Shown: positions 26,701 through 35,299 of the stretch, piece after piece
How the letters are laid out: every line of letters begins with the position of its first letter
Position numbering within the stretch: position 1 is the stretch's first letter
Assembly: GCF_027580225.2 (NCBI RefSeq)
Contig: NC_073351.2
Location: 7,420,501 to 7,484,500, forward strand
Origin: Misgurnus anguillicaudatus
Lineage: Eukaryota; Chordata; Actinopteri; Cypriniformes; Cobitidae
Length of the DNA stretch: 64,000 nt
Direction: 5' to 3'
The notes under the pieces: generated by a model
The model's input: only the letters and a program-made list of their open reading frames with translations
What the model was told of the DNA's origin: nothing
Databases searched by the model: none
Translations under genes and position numbers: made by a program

Positions 26701-29700
26701 ATTACTGTGCATGACATGTGCTACCTGTTTATTCTGTGTCCTATAGGACAATGTTGGCTAATATTCAACTTGACATCGACTGCGACCGAGAAACAGAGCG
26801 AATCTTTTTCTTCTTCTCATCTAACCTCTCCAGACTACAGAAGATGGAGGGTGTGTATGAATGCATAATCATCTATTTTGCACAATTCATTTGTGTATAA
26901 AATGTTCATTTATTATAATCAATGTAAAAACATTTCATCCTCTGCAATGCATTTTCTTTTCTGCTGACAAAATCAAGGCCACACAGGTGGGAAAAAATAC
27001 TATTAGCCAATGCAGTATTTCCATGTACAGTCCATCCAGTCAAACCCCAACAGACTCCCACCCTTATATTCCCATCATTAAATATATATTTGACTTGGAA
27101 ATGTAGTTTGTCAAAAGTTTAGACACGCATTCATTTTTTATTAATGATATTTTCCCCAGTCATCAAAACAATGCCACCATGTAGGAGACCACTGATTTTG
27201 GATGAGTTTAAAAAAAATTCACCAAGCTGTAAACATATTTAGTTCTGCAGAAAAGTTGGGAATTTTAACATGGTGGTCTATGAGATTGACTCCCTTTTGG
27301 AGCCAGTCGATGAATTGCAGTTTAAGTCACTTTTGTGTTGGCTTTTATTGAGAGGCCAGGTTGCCCCTTGTTGTACATATGGGTATTTTTAACGTTCTTA
27401 TAAAATGTTTAAACAGCAACAGGAATCCCTATGTGCAAAGGAAGACATATTAAATGTTCTTGCCATGTTATAAATTGTGTTGTTATATTTGGGGATGCAC
27501 TTCGTCTTTGGCCGACTTGCTTTCACATTTCAGTCGAACCACACCAGAGTGTTTGGAAGCGGACCCAACGCATGTTCAGGTGTCAGGTTTACACTTACTC
27601 CAATGAACAGCACCAACTAAGCAATCGCACCGAGTGTGAACATACTCTGAATCAATGTTTTGTAAAGAAATGCATACACGCTGTATTCAAACTGCAAGTC
27701 TTTAGATCAAACGCGCCTTAAGACGACGAGGAAAATGTAGTCAAGCGTGTCCAAATTTTTGAATGTAACGCTTCTTTGTCTTCTATTAAAAATCACGTTA
27801 GACGGTTCCAGGTGAGCACAGGGGCGGCGTTTAATCAGTACGTGACTGAATCCATGTGTCTTTGTCCGCAGATGCCTGTGCCGGTATGTCTGTCTATCTT
27901 GGGCAACAGAAGGAGCAGGAGGAGTATTCGGCCTTCACTATACAGGACCCTAAAGAGACCTTCCGCACCATTACAGAGCTCAGAGCCGTCCTAGAGGAAC
28001 TGCAGGCTCATCACGACTTAAAGGCAGCGCTAACCGATGAGCCAGGCACTATGTAAGACAATTACTATATTATTTAAAGAATAAAATACTGCTTTAGGTC
28101 TAACGTGCACAGTATGCAAATGTGATGTGTTTGTGAATATCCAGATAAGCATTTGCCAAAATGTATAATATACAGAACAGTGCATACTGTATCCCACAAT
28201 GCAGTGCACTCAGTTTGACCTTCCATATACACTGAAAAAAGTAAAAGTTGGATCAGCTTAAAAATGACTATGAACGCCTAAAAAGTTTTTTGTTACTTAA
28301 ATTTTCTCACTTTAAGTAAAACATGTAAGTTGAAAATGTTTAAATTACCAACTCAAGTAATTTTGTAAGTTTTTTTACCCTCAATTTTTAAGTTTAAAGT
28401 TGTTACCAAGTGAAGTTTTTTTTAGTAGAGCACCTTTCACTTTGTACTAAACCACAATGATTGAAAGATTGTAACAGAAAAAAGTGGTTTTCATTTTGTC
28501 ACTTTCTTGGTAAAGAAAACACGTTTTTACCGAAATTAGTCAAAATGGATTTATAACGTTTTGGAACCAAACTTTTTATACAAAATTAAAATGCAAAATA
28601 AAATTTTATTTCAAAAGCAACTAGATTTATGGTATTAAATCACTGATTTTTAACATGCAATATAGTGTAGAGGTCTTCTCGGGTCCAAAGAAATGGACCC
28701 GACCCAAAATGACCCGAATCACTTTTTGCCCGAACCCGACGTGCATAAATATTTTTTTTAAGAAAGACCTGACCCGAGACAAACCAGAGAAATTTAGACC
28801 TGAGTCTGACCCAAACCAGTGGCAATTAATTTTTAACACGACTGGACACTAGGGTCGTGTTCGATGCATCGATGCGTCGCGCTCCCATTAAAAAGACCTG
28901 TCTAAAATCTATTCTGAATCGTAAGGCTCTGATTCAGTGTTTCATGCACAGCTTGTGCATGTACTACGGCTCCGTGATCAGTAGGAAGTCCTTATCAATC
29001 TAAAATCACTACAAGTTTGACTCGTTTATAACGTGCATTTAAAAAAGCAACACTCGTCAAACACAATCATTTAAAATATTCTTTATTATCATGAAAATAC
29101 CTTAAACAATCTGAAGAACACTTCCTGGAATAGTGATAGTAATGCTACTTCTTCTGTGGCACAAATGGTGAATCTAAGCGAGAGCGCCCCCTGGCTTTTG
29201 GATGTGGCTGCATTTCACCGTAATTCATTCAAATTCATTCATTGAGAAAACGCGCATTTGCCCGATTAATTGTCACAACCCTACTGGACACGTATGTATG
29301 TAATGTAATGTAAATGGTGTGTGCAGTCTGCAGCCCCACACACACCAGTAAGTCGGGTTTTCAGATCTAAGTGGAAAATGTAACAAAGTATTTTAAAGTT
29401 TATTTTATTAAAGTAAAAGAAACCTTATCCACCTAAGCCTAAAAGAACTAAAAATATCTTTAGTGTTTTTGGAAGTATCCTTTTAAGGTCTAAAATTCAA
29501 AACATTTCCCAATAATAACTTTTGAGCCATTCACTTATAAATGATGCAGTAAAATCAGCGGCGGCTCGTGACTCCTCATCCGAGGGGCGCTAATTCAAAA
29601 TAAGTGTTCGGAGTATCGTGTGCAGGTTCCCTTTTCCAAAATATGTGTCCTGCGTGTCGAGAGATCCTGTGTGCATCACGTGTTTTTTCAAAAAAACCGT

Positions 29701-30063
29701 TTATGATAAAAGAGACGCTCACGTTCACCAAATATACGCAAGACTCCCTTAACAGTAAACTCTGATTACGCATGAGATTATGCGAGTATCTGGAAAACGC
29801 GAGATCATAAACCCTTTAGATGCGTCTGCAGGAGGCACTTATTTTGGCAGGACACGTGATGCACATACACGCACTCGACGTGCAGAACACATATTTTGAA
29901 ATAACAAACCACACACATGACGGGCTACATACAAGTTGTGTGACGAACTTCGCATTGTGCACCCTCAAGTCAACGGCCGCCACTGAGTAAAATGCAAAAT
30001 GTCTTAATTTTCTTCACTTTTTTGTTTTGCAGTGAGAATCCTATAGTGGGAAAGACAGCGTAA
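934..30063 (+). CDS. rasa2: Ras GTPase-activating protein 2 (GAP1m), 3' 19 coding exons, partial at 5' end
   Basis: This gene encodes a cytosolic and membrane-recruited GTPase-activating protein that stimulates GTP hydrolysis by Ras. Coding exons, all with AG/GT borders, are 934-1017, 1567-1639, 1768-1844, 2525-2626, 10108-10261, 10357-10511, 11326-11440, 11576-11650, 14960-15083, 15611-15717, 15944-16030, 16178-16255, 19569-19642, 19749-19855, 25274-25356, 26399-26607, 26747-26850, 27872-28052 and 30033-30063. They total 2020 nt and join in phase without a stop: 672 codons plus TAA. Domain order is C2B, RasGAP, PH, Btk zinc motif, tail. RASA2 is chosen over RASA3 because of the [16 protein letters not shown] stretch in C2B, the GSWGSLSK insert in the GAP domain and the C-terminus [13 protein letters not shown]3 ends with a longer, different tail. 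C2A and the start codon lie before the window. Nothing suggests a pseudogene. The exon borders were read by eye and not confirmed with transcripts. Confidence 0.95.
1063..1404. mobile_element. Terminal-inverted-repeat element in rasa2 intron
   Basis: The ends TAGGTATGGGCCGGT and ACCGGCCCATGCCTAAG are inverted copies; the inside is AT-rich with no coding signal. It resembles common fish hAT-type MITEs. The target duplication is not clear. Confidence 0.65.
2407..2475 (+). repeat. (TG)n microsatellite, about 34 units
   Basis: An uninterrupted TG run ends 49 nt before the rasa2 exon at 2525-2626. It is complementary to the CA run on the other side of that exon. Confidence 0.98.
2631..2706 (+). 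repeat. (CA)n microsatellite, about 34 units plus variant start
   Basis: The run starts about 4 nt after the GT donor of rasa2 exon 2525-2626, so CA repeats begin almost at the 5' splice site. The first units are CACG variants. Confidence 0.98.
3195..3810. mobile_element. Fold-back element interrupted by a TTAA MITE
   Basis: The left arm (AGCTAACAAGCCAAAAAAC and AAATAAGTTTTTATAAGCTG) recurs inverted on the right (CAGCTTATAAAAACTTATTT and GTTTTTTGGTTTGTTAGCT). The element at 3276-3632 sits between the arms. Confidence 0.7.
3276..3632. mobile_element. Family C TTAA-site MITE
   Basis: The inverted termini AGGTGCTCTAAGCGAATTC and AGGCGCTCTAAGCGAATCTG are flanked by TTAA on both sides (3272-3275 and 3633-3636). 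There is no coding content. It is inserted inside the fold-back element at 3195-3810. Confidence 0.8.
4344..4506. mobile_element. Short inverted-repeat element (hAT-like)
   Basis: The left end reads TTTTTCCTAGTCCAGGTCCT and the right end, reversed, GTTTCCCAGTCCTGCTCCTC. It is about 160 bp long with CTCGAG in both arms. It resembles short fish hAT-derived repeats. Confidence 0.6.
4865..5396. mobile_element. Inverted-repeat element with CTCCAGCCAAATATC arms
   Basis: ACTCCAGCCAAATATCAA near 4950 is inverted at 5370-5386 (GATATTTGGCTGGAGTAT), and the AACTCCAAATGTG region near 5280 is the inverse of CACATTTGGAGTT near 5035. The right end is CCCTTTAAG. Confidence 0.6.
5557..6073. mobile_element. 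Element with AGCCC...GGGCT-type ends
   Basis: The left end AAGCCCGATTTATAGTCGTG is inverted at the right end (TACAACGAGCCCTTT); the inside has several CGTAG-rich short inverted repeats. A truncated inverted relative interrupts the minisatellite at 21.75-21.93 kb. The open frame at 5862-6149 lies inside and is not a gene. Confidence 0.65.
6076..6560. repeat. GC-rich dispersed repeat, related to 9432-9745
   Basis: It is rich in CGCG, ACGCG and GAGGCG motifs and shares segments such as GAAATTCTAG, GAGGGGCTTC and TGACTCCGCTTGC-type words with the inverse of 9560-9720. Both are fragments of one fish repeat family. No gene is seen. Confidence 0.5.
6724..6958. mobile_element. TTAA-site MITE, GGATAGTTT family
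   Basis: The left end ATGGATAGTTTAA and the right end AAACTATCCCT are flanked by TTAA at 6720-6723 and 6959-6962. The TCATTTACTCACCTTCAAG segment is typical of this family. It is a relative of 41446-41680. Confidence 0.75.
6963..8030. other. Intron DNA, mostly unique
   Basis: There is no gene here. A short GA run at 7669-7684 and TG-rich DNA near 7540-7570 are visible. From about 7818 a TTTAAAGGATTATTCCAC start resembles another fish MITE, but its far end was not found. Confidence 0.4.
8106..8979. mobile_element. DNA element with 9-bp target duplication carrying a helicase fragment
   Basis: The termini are TAGCCTG and CAGGCTA, flanked by GTAGTCCAC at 8097-8105 and 8980-8988. An equally good reading is CTAGCCTG...CAGGCTAG with a 7-bp TAGTCCA duplication. 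The host MITE continues cleanly on both sides. Inside is a broken helicase-like coding remnant (8311-8656). The superfamily is not assigned. Confidence 0.8.
8311..8656 (+). pseudogene. RecQ-like DEVH-box helicase remnant, element-borne
   Basis: From ATG at 8311 the frame reads [13 protein letters not shown], then [15 protein letters not shown], like the N-terminal helix and KEEQ motif that precede helicase motif I in fish RecQ-like proteins. After a deletion or frameshift that removes the Walker A region, the frame continues with [20 protein letters not shown], a stop, and later [14 protein letters not shown], the DEVH (motif II) box. An AAATG/GTAAGAG splice-donor-like site follows at about 8654. 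The gene is broken by loss of motif I, an in-frame stop and frame changes, so it is not functional. The match is from memory of the family and not from a search. Confidence 0.65.
9432..9745. repeat. Dispersed repeat starting GTTCACACCAGATGCGG
   Basis: It is a GC-rich fragment (GCGTTCACACCAGATGCGGA, then GTTAAGTCAATGCAAAGACG) of a repeat widespread in cyprinids, related to 6076-6560. Confidence 0.5.
10705..11235. repeat. Intron repeat with a 57-bp tandem duplication
   Basis: AGCCTGGCTAACATCAGACC near 10709 looks like the end of a fish DNA element. At 11119-11232 a 57-bp unit (beginning ACAACTCACAATC) is present twice in tandem without visible differences. Confidence 0.6.
12511..12660. repeat. 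Fold-back repeat
   Basis: AAAGCAATAAGCCCC...GCAGTGGG and TGCATTTTATAAC on the left are inverted on the right as GTTATAAAATGCA, CCCACTGC and GGAGCTTATTGCTTT. The loop is short. Confidence 0.75.
13356..14634. mobile_element. MITE with GGCTGCGTTTACA termini
   Basis: The left end AAGGCTGCGTTTACATT is inverted at the right end (TGTAAACGCAGCCTTAG). Sub-terminal GATCCGATCA-type words occur in both arms. TTA or TAA lies at the borders, compatible with a Harbinger-type 3-bp duplication. Related ends occur at 58052-58805. Confidence 0.7.
15084..15610. other. rasa2 intron, unique DNA plus (TC)n run
   Basis: A (CT)n run lies at about 15572-15605 just before the AG of the next exon and may serve as its pyrimidine tract. 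Near 15260-15310 is the CACTGTAAATCGCTTTGCAT-type tail found in many fish repeats. There is no gene. Confidence 0.5.
16673..17150. mobile_element. TTAA-site MITE, CTCCTAACC family
   Basis: The left end AGCGCTCCTAACCTA is inverted as TAGGTTAGGGGTCTT at the right; TTAA flanks it at 16669-16672 and 17151-17154. There is no coding content. Confidence 0.7.
17584..18286. mobile_element. Middle element of the nest, GGGTTCCCAC ends
   Basis: It starts AGGGTTCCCACGGGTCCTTG and ends AAGGTGTGGGAACCTT, with GTCCTTGAA words in both arms. It is interrupted at 17913-18145. Confidence 0.7.
17913..18145. mobile_element. Innermost element of the nest, GACGCTGCGTC type
   Basis: The left end CTGTTCCTGAGAAGGGAACG and right end CGAGTTCCCTCGAAAGGGAA are imperfect inverted copies. 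GAGACGCTGCGTC is typical of this fish family; a fragment of the same end lies at 48107-48155. Confidence 0.65.
18750..19350. mobile_element. Inverted-repeat element, ACACACCAAAGCG ends
   Basis: TACACACCAAAGCGTTTATG at the left is inverted as GCGTTTAAATGTTTTGGTGT at the right. Internal GGAGGGGCGGGA and CAATCACAG words match the relative at 51370-51690. The small open frames inside are not genes. Confidence 0.6.
19860..21125. other. rasa2 intron, no gene seen
   Basis: This is mostly unique AT-rich DNA. Minus-strand frames of 60-66 codons at 20460-20682 have no recognisable domain. Confidence 0.4.
21130..21950 (+). repeat. Minisatellite, about 23-bp degenerate units
   Basis: The repeating unit is of the form GCACCTGGATAACAGAGTGT plus AAT, with variants (CTGTATAACAG, CTAATTGATAAAATAACG). 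A transposon fragment (about 21755-21930) interrupts the array, and the last unit resumes at about 21930. Minus-strand frames here (up to 158 codons) reflect the repeat. Confidence 0.85.
21755..21930 (-). mobile_element. Truncated copy of the 5557-6073 element
   Basis: Reverse-complement segments AGCCTGTGCATAGCTC, TTTTTACAGCGCGTCAG and TGTGATTGGTCCAC match 5600-5720. Only one end (ACATGGGCTTAA) is present. Confidence 0.65.
22020..23420. other. rasa2 intron, mostly unique, with one perfect hairpin
   Basis: There is no gene. At 22242-22277 AGCCTCTTATTTAAAC and its exact inverse flank a TGAG loop. Confidence 0.5.
23427..24335. mobile_element. CTCTTTCCC..CAGCG repeat split by a TA-site MITE
   Basis: The left CTCTTTCCCGCCAGCGTT and the right GGTAAGAGCGCCACCTAG match the uninterrupted relative at about 12903-13210. 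The split is the element at 23525-24072. Confidence 0.65.
23525..24072. mobile_element. MITE with CCGTATTTTCCGGACTATAA termini
   Basis: The left end CCGTATTTTCCGGACTATAA is inverted at the right (TTATAGTCCGAAAACTACGG). TA flanks both sides (23523-23524 and 24073-24074), as for Tc1/mariner-type insertion. Sub-terminal GACTATAAGACGC also fits this widespread family. Confidence 0.85.
24336..25270. other. rasa2 intron, no gene seen
   Basis: It is AT-rich with a short CATCTGCCCAATGCATAATG tail-like repeat near 24481. Nothing else was recognised up to the exon at 25274. Confidence 0.4.
25451..26370 (-). mobile_element. Family A element (reverse), interrupted at its internal TTAA
   Basis: The left fragment 25451-25485 and the right fragment 25990-26370 together form one reverse-oriented family A copy. 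The internal site TTTAAGTGC is where the second copy (25490-25985) inserted. The right end near 26370 is diverged. Confidence 0.75.
25490..25985 (+). mobile_element. Family A TTAA-site MITE, complete
   Basis: The termini AGGGGCCATGGCACAAGACT and ATGCCATGGCCCCT are inverted, with TTAA at 25486-25489 and 25986-25989. The copy is 496 bp with no coding content. Other copies are at 1-752, 25451-26370 and 43475-43770. Confidence 0.85.
26855..27870. other. rasa2 intron with repeat fragments
   Basis: The segment around 27272-27345 (GATTGACTCCCTTTTGGAGC, TCGATGAATTGCAGTTTAA) is inverted at 35318-35395. The 27530-27720 stretch (GTGTTTGGAAGCGGACC) resembles a dispersed fish MITE. No gene is present; the 96-codon frame at 27431 has no domain. 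Confidence 0.5.
28230..28430. repeat. CACTGAAAAAAGT-type short element
   Basis: It starts CACTGAAAAAAGTAAAAG, with AAGTTGAAAATG words inside, and resembles 53545-53690. Such CACTGTAAAA-ended elements are frequent in fish. Confidence 0.5.
28655..29300. repeat. CGGGTC-rich repeat interrupted by a hAT-like MITE
   Basis: CGGGTCCAAAGAAATGGACC and several GACCCGA words mark the repeat at 28675-28820. Short frames on both strands here are repeat-derived. The insertion is at 28850-29283. Confidence 0.55.
28850..29283. mobile_element. hAT-like MITE with 8-bp target duplication
   Basis: The ends TAGGGTCGTG and CACAACCCTA are inverted. CTGGACAC flanks both sides (28842-28849 and 29284-29291), the hAT duplication length. 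There is no transposase. Confidence 0.85.
29555..29985. mobile_element. Element with AGCGGCGGCTCGTGAC termini
   Basis: The left end GCGGCGGCTCGTGACT and right end AACGGCCGCCACTGAG are inverted. Internal ATCACGTGT, AAAAGAGACGCTC and GATGCGTCTGCAG match the partial relative at 49025-49300. Confidence 0.65.
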
Positions 30064-31250
30064 CACTTTGGCTATGGGACCAAGTAATACAGATACAGCC
30101 ACACCAGCAGATGGCGCTGTGTTTGTCAACACGGAGGAGCACCGTCCAGGCAGAACCTCTGAGAACATTTAGACGACAGGTGCCAGAGTCCACACGTGAC
30201 TGAATCCACGGCATACGTGGAAGAATTTGGCCAGTCGAGAGTCGAATGAAGTATCCGTGAGTCGCTGTCCATGGGATCATCTGAGCTCTTTCCTGTGTGT
30301 GTGTGATATACATTATTTAAGATTGTTCAGTAACCTCAAGGGTCGGTTCGCACAGCAAGAAACGATTCTCAGCACCTCTTATTCATTCCTAACCAGGCTG
30401 TGAAAGTCCAGACATGGCAAATTTGTCTGAGAAATTATAGCTGCTAAAATCCTCTTTGAAAGAACTCCAACTTCCATTTATTTTCTTTTTCCATCAAAGT
30501 CAGATTAACTCCGTCAAAGGGAATATTCATATTTTTATCATTCGTTAATGCCATTTCCTTTTGTGTGTGTGTGTGATTTTCTGTCTGGTTGATAAAAATA
30601 ATCTGCCTTATAAATTCAGTGGAGGTACGTACAGTCCCACACTTGTGTATGAATTAGGGAGTAACTCAGAAGCACTTTAGATATTTGGAAAGTTCCAGAT
30701 GAGGTTGTTTTAGATACGTGGTATCAATCTTTTTTTTCCCAATATTGATCAGTTACATGATCAGCTCTTGTGTAATGTTCTGTAGATAGCGTCGTTCATA
30801 TCCGGTAGAGTTTTACTAGCTATTTTTCTTATGCCAAAGAAGTTGTTTTGTAGGTTTTCATGACTTGAAAAGGGTATACATGTAGTTTTATAATTATAGA
30901 AATGGAAAATGAATATCTATATTTCATTAATGTGCATTTTGGGGGCATCATACATTTTGATAAACCATGAAGAAAATTTGAATCCATTTTTGTACGTTTA
31001 TTTACCCGTAACTACCGTGACAAACGTTTGGATATTTTATTGTATGCTGTCTTAAGCTCTGTGCCAAAACCTAGTAAGCCAACCAACATTTTAAGGCAGG
31101 TGCACCTTTCAAAAGGTTTCAAGATTGTCAAGTTATTTTGCCACCATCTAGCCTTTAATCAAAGACAATGCAATTCCACAATACCATAAAACAATTCAAT
31201 ATGGTAGACAAATCAAGTATAAACATACTCTTGCTTGACAAAAGTTTGCT
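30064..31250 (+). other. rasa2: rasa2 3' UTR, proximal part
   Basis: Downstream of the TAA the DNA shows no recognised repeat for over 1 kb, as expected for transcribed untranslated sequence. The assignment rests on position only. Confidence 0.5.
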
Positions 31251-31668
31251 TAAACCCATTAACTGGCGCTGTCCTGTGAGCGGGACACCTGAGTGTACGT
31301 CAATATTTTGCATGTAAATTTTAATCTATCACAACAAACTATATGTCATTGGAAAGGTCCAAGAATGTAGTTTCATATTTCAAAACATTTTTTAATACCA
31401 ATGCAGTAATAATGCTGCAGTGACAGTAATTTATTAATTTGTGACGAGTATGCAGCAAACCGTTGACACCTAGTGGCTGTTGTTGGTAAAACCACTAAAA
31501 GTGTAACACAAACCTTTTTTTGTGTGATTATTTTATGTATAAAATAAATACTTTATTGAATTATTTTAATTTATTACAATAACCATTTTGAAACAAGACC
31601 AAGACTTCTAGACCAAGGTGTACATAACTCCCCCCTCAAGAAAAGCTGTGCCAGTTAAGGGTTAACAT
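31251..31668. mobile_element. Element with TTAACTGGC termini in the 3' UTR
   Basis: The left CCATTAACTGGCGCTG is inverted at the right as GTGCCAGTTAAGGGTTAA. TTAA occurs at both borders but the exact duplication is ambiguous. GAGCGGGACACCTGAG and GACACCTAGTGGC are internal words. Confidence 0.55.
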
Positions 31669-32082
31669 GAAATCGTTATTTATCCGTGCACTACTACGTG
31701 CACTAGTTTAAAAGAGTATTTGTGTGAAACATATGTCGCCTATGTAGACAGCAAGCAGCTGACTAAGGTTTGGGACAGAGCTATAACTGTAAATTGTTTG
31801 GTGTAAAGTCACAATCACTCGTGTCATGTTTGTGATGTCACAGTTTTTCCATTGGTTGTCCTGTTATGTTCGGATAGATTACAGGTCTACACTTACAATC
31901 AATCTAGTTTTGACTTGCTGTATTGTCTTTGGAAATAATATGTCACATTGCTTTTCTGCCTATAGCGGTCTAAATCAGTCATTCTCAAACTGGTTTCTTA
32001 TTATACAAAAACAGGGCACGGGTCTGTTCTGGTAGGTTTGAAGAGAGCACGGAAATTCAACTAAATAATATCGAAAAAAAAT

Positions 32083-33271
32083 TAGGGCTGTCAATCGATT
32101 AAAATATTTAATCTAGATGATTGTCATGAGTTAACTCGTGATTAATCGCAACTTAATTGCACATTTTTATCAGTATATTTACCTTAATTTAAAAAAATTA
32201 CGTTTTTAATACTTTAATCAACATGGGCATGGACAGATATGGATGCTTTATGCAAATGTGTATTTATTATTAGTAAAAGCGTCAGCAAAGATAATTTTAA
32301 GTCTTTAAATCTTAAAATCGCTGGTTAAAATAAAAGATTTGGCATACACAAAGTCAAAAAATATATCAATACATGTTCAACTTTTTTCTTTTATTGTTTG
32401 ATAGACATCGTTTTCGAGTCTTGTCGCTCTTATTAACTCTTTTAACATCAATTTATGCATTTTATTTTCTAAACAGTCCTTCCAGAAAACTTTGATTTTT
32501 TTGTGATTGTTGCGGGCAAAAATCCTTGATCTCTTGTGGCACGTTTTCTTAAAAAATGCGATGGAATATGCGGGATATTTATACAATTTTATGCGATGAA
32601 ATTGCGGGAACTTGCAAAAACTGTTTGCAGCTTTTCAATGATGTTCACGTCACATAATCACGTCACTTCATAACGTTCCCATGGCGCTTGTGTGAAGTAA
32701 ATGCAACATTTTTCAACTTTCTGCTAAGATATATGTGATTTTTGCTACGAAAATGCGGGGGTTTGGAAATCATGCATGCCTCGCATATTTTGCGCACGGA
32801 AATATGCAATTTATGCTGCGAAAGTGCGGCGTATTTGAAAAAATACGCATTTTTTCAAATACGCCGCACTTTCGCAGCATAAATTGCAGATTTCCGTGCG
32901 CAAAATACTGAAAATTTCCCCCACATAAATATGCGTACTTTGGCTGATTATGCGTTAAATTATGAGATTGTATAATCGTGTTTTTCTGGAGGGACTGTCT
33001 AAATGTTTTAAACTGAAAATAAAATCTGAAGACGCACAAGTGGATGGGAACACATTCTTAGTTAAGCATCCCAGAAAACGTACAAATAAAGATCATTTTA
33101 GACGTTTGCTGTCCATTTACTTTCTAAGGCTGCGTCTCAATTTATCCAACAACATGCTAGGCCAAGGGTCAAACCGAAATTTTGCATTGTATTAATCACA
33201 CATTAATAAAACTAGTGTCATTAAATTAATTTACGTTAACTCGTATTCATGTCTTCATTTTGACCACCCTA
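32083..33271. mobile_element. TAGGGCTGTCAATCG element (hAT-like) with internal hairpin
   Basis: The left end TAGGGCTGTCAATCGATTAA and right end GACCACCCTA are consistent with hAT ends; the flanks AAAAAAAT and AAAAAACA are only similar. A hairpin with arms of about 55 nt lies at about 32788-32910 (AAATACGCCGCACTTTCGCA and its inverse). Confidence 0.55.
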
Positions 33272-34790
33272 AAAAAACAAAGATAACAAAATAAGCTTAT
33301 CACATTTTATAAGGGACATTTATTTTGTAATTGCTTTTGTAAATCATATTTTGACTGGGATTAATTATTGGATAAAAGGTTATTGCATAACCCTGTGTTG
33401 GGTCAAAAAGGGACAAACACAATCTTTAACCTAAGCTGATATGTATCAACTCAGAATGCTGGGTTGTTTTAACCAAATTTACAAAGACTGCAAATGACCT
33501 CTTCTTCAAAAACCATAATAAATAAAATAAAAAGCAGGTTTAACTGTATGATTTATTGGCTTAAGATCATGTAATCATTGAAATTCGATGTTGTATAATA
33601 AAACCAGTTGAGAAGCACTAGTTTAGATCTGCTAAAAGCTAGCTAGCATATGTGTGTTAGCATGCATTTGAAGTGTACTTAGCGTCATCTTTAATTTGAC
33701 CTTTTATAAAAAGAAATCAATTTTTTTATTTAAATCATAAGGGACCTGCAAAGTGTTGATATTTGATGAAAAATTGATTGAAGTTTTTTTATTTTATGCT
33801 GTCCGAATGTTCTGTTCTGAACAAATGCTAGTTAAAAAAATGATCGTGTATGTTTTGTAAGAAGATATTTTCTTAATCAAGATTTATAAAGCATTGATAA
33901 AGAGACGAACAGTTCCGTCGCGAACGATTTATGCAATATTCACAATTTTCCATTTGATATTTGTCTAGTTCCTGTTCATTTGTCTTTTTTATGTTTTTGT
34001 AACACACTGTGACCTGAATGTTAACATGATTTGTCAATGCATTGACTGAAAGGTACATGAATGTTATTGTGGTACTGTGAGGCTTCATCAGAAATGTGGT
34101 AGTGGTCAACCTTCATTCATATCCACTGTCTGTGGTAGAGACTTGAGTCACTTGAGTTCACTTAACACTGTGGTAGTACCACAGACCTCCTTTATTGATT
34201 CCTCTCGTCCCGTGTGGTTTCTGTGTACTCATTCAGTTCCACCATCATTCATCCAAGCATAGATCCATACAAACCGAACATGCAGAGAGCATTTTAACCA
34301 GCATCCAGTGGCCTTGACCCCCAAACCAGATTATTTTTTTAACATTCCCAATATAGCACTTAGCTTAGACTCGAGTCACTCGACAGAACAATAGTGCAGG
34401 CAATGTCATTGTATTCTTTAACTTTTAACTGGTACGAATCTACAATCCCCATATCTTAAGTTCAGATTGTCGTTTGCTTGTGTTTCACAAACCCCATCCT
34501 GTTGAGCTCAAATGGCGTATTGGGTCAAATACATGTAAGTCTTATTGTAGTTAAATGATGCATTTCTTAAGTTATTATAATTTTAGATCAATAATGTAAG
34601 TCTGTAAAACTGCTATAAATATTTGCACAAATTTGACCACTTTTTTTGTCGACCCAATTCCTCTTTATCTTCCAGCGTATTACTAACTGTACTGGACATG
34701 TTTGCTTCGTTTTGTTATTTAAATGTTTTTATACTTTTATTTTCACAACACAAGCTCACATAATTCCTCTGTTATTAGTTCTGTGGAATT
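33272..34790 (+). other. rasa2: rasa2 3' UTR, distal part (inferred)
   Basis: This is repeat-poor DNA leading to the poly(A) candidate at 34798. No coding signal was seen; the 61- and 78-codon frames lack domains. Confidence 0.4.
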
Positions 34791-34797
34791 AATTTGC

Positions 34798-34803
34798 AAT
34801 AAA
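34798..34803 (+). terminator. rasa2: Candidate poly(A) signal for rasa2
   Basis: AATAAA is followed within about 10-35 nt by a GT-rich run (TGTTTGTGTGTGTTTTGTCG), the usual arrangement of a strong cleavage site. It would give a 3' UTR of about 4.7 kb. The stretch just before it (33272-34790) is poor in recognisable repeats, as expected for retained UTR. An AATAAA at 31543 lies inside an inserted element. Use of this site is inferred. Confidence 0.45.
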
Positions 34804-35299
34804 TATATTGTTTGTGTGTGTTTTGTCGTGTGTACAGTATGGCATCATAGTCTTTGCACTTTTATTGACAGTTCTGCATCGCAATTTGTTTAACACGATG
34901 ATTTTGCACAGATCAGGTACGTTTGGCAGCTGGTTGTAAAAATATAAGCTATGATTGGCTCTGTGCAAAGCAGTAAGCGTTGTTGTCAAATATGTGCATG
35001 GTGTAACTATAAAACATCACTTGAATTGGTTGAAGATTATTAGATGTGATGTGAAAGTCAGTCTCACTGATGCGAGTGTCAAATCCTTTGTAAAAAAAAA
35101 TGCTTTAAGAAGAAACCTTATAAGAAACAACAAACACAATTTAATATAAAATTGGACTCAGTTTTACCAACATGAAGGAAACAAACAAAAGCAGCATAAT
35201 AACAGTGAATGTCTAGAATAGATGGACAAAATTACAGAACCGACAGAAGAAAACAATTAAACCGAGGGGCAACCTTCCGACCTTTCTGATAAAGCCAAG

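Larger units (their letters stand above)
26747..30063 (+). other. rasa2: rasa2 C-terminal tail exons
   Basis: Exons 26747-26850, 27872-28052 and 30033-30063 encode the region after the Btk motif. It begins with the family segment [16 protein letters not shown] and ends ENPIVGKTA then TAA at 30061-30063. The last exon codes only ten residues, split from the previous exon inside one codon. The FFFFSS run at the end of the DRETERI segment departs from the mammalian sequence but keeps the frame. Confidence 0.9.

Noticed and set aside
934..30063. Assignment of the + strand gene to rasa3
   Set aside because: The neighbour suggested RASA3, but the GSWG insert, the [12 protein letters not shown] segment in C2B and the ENPIVGK ending fit RASA2.
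31543..31548. AATAAA as the rasa2 poly(A) signal
   Set aside because: It lies inside an inserted element and lacks a clear GT-rich region downstream. The 34798 site is better supported, though both could be used.
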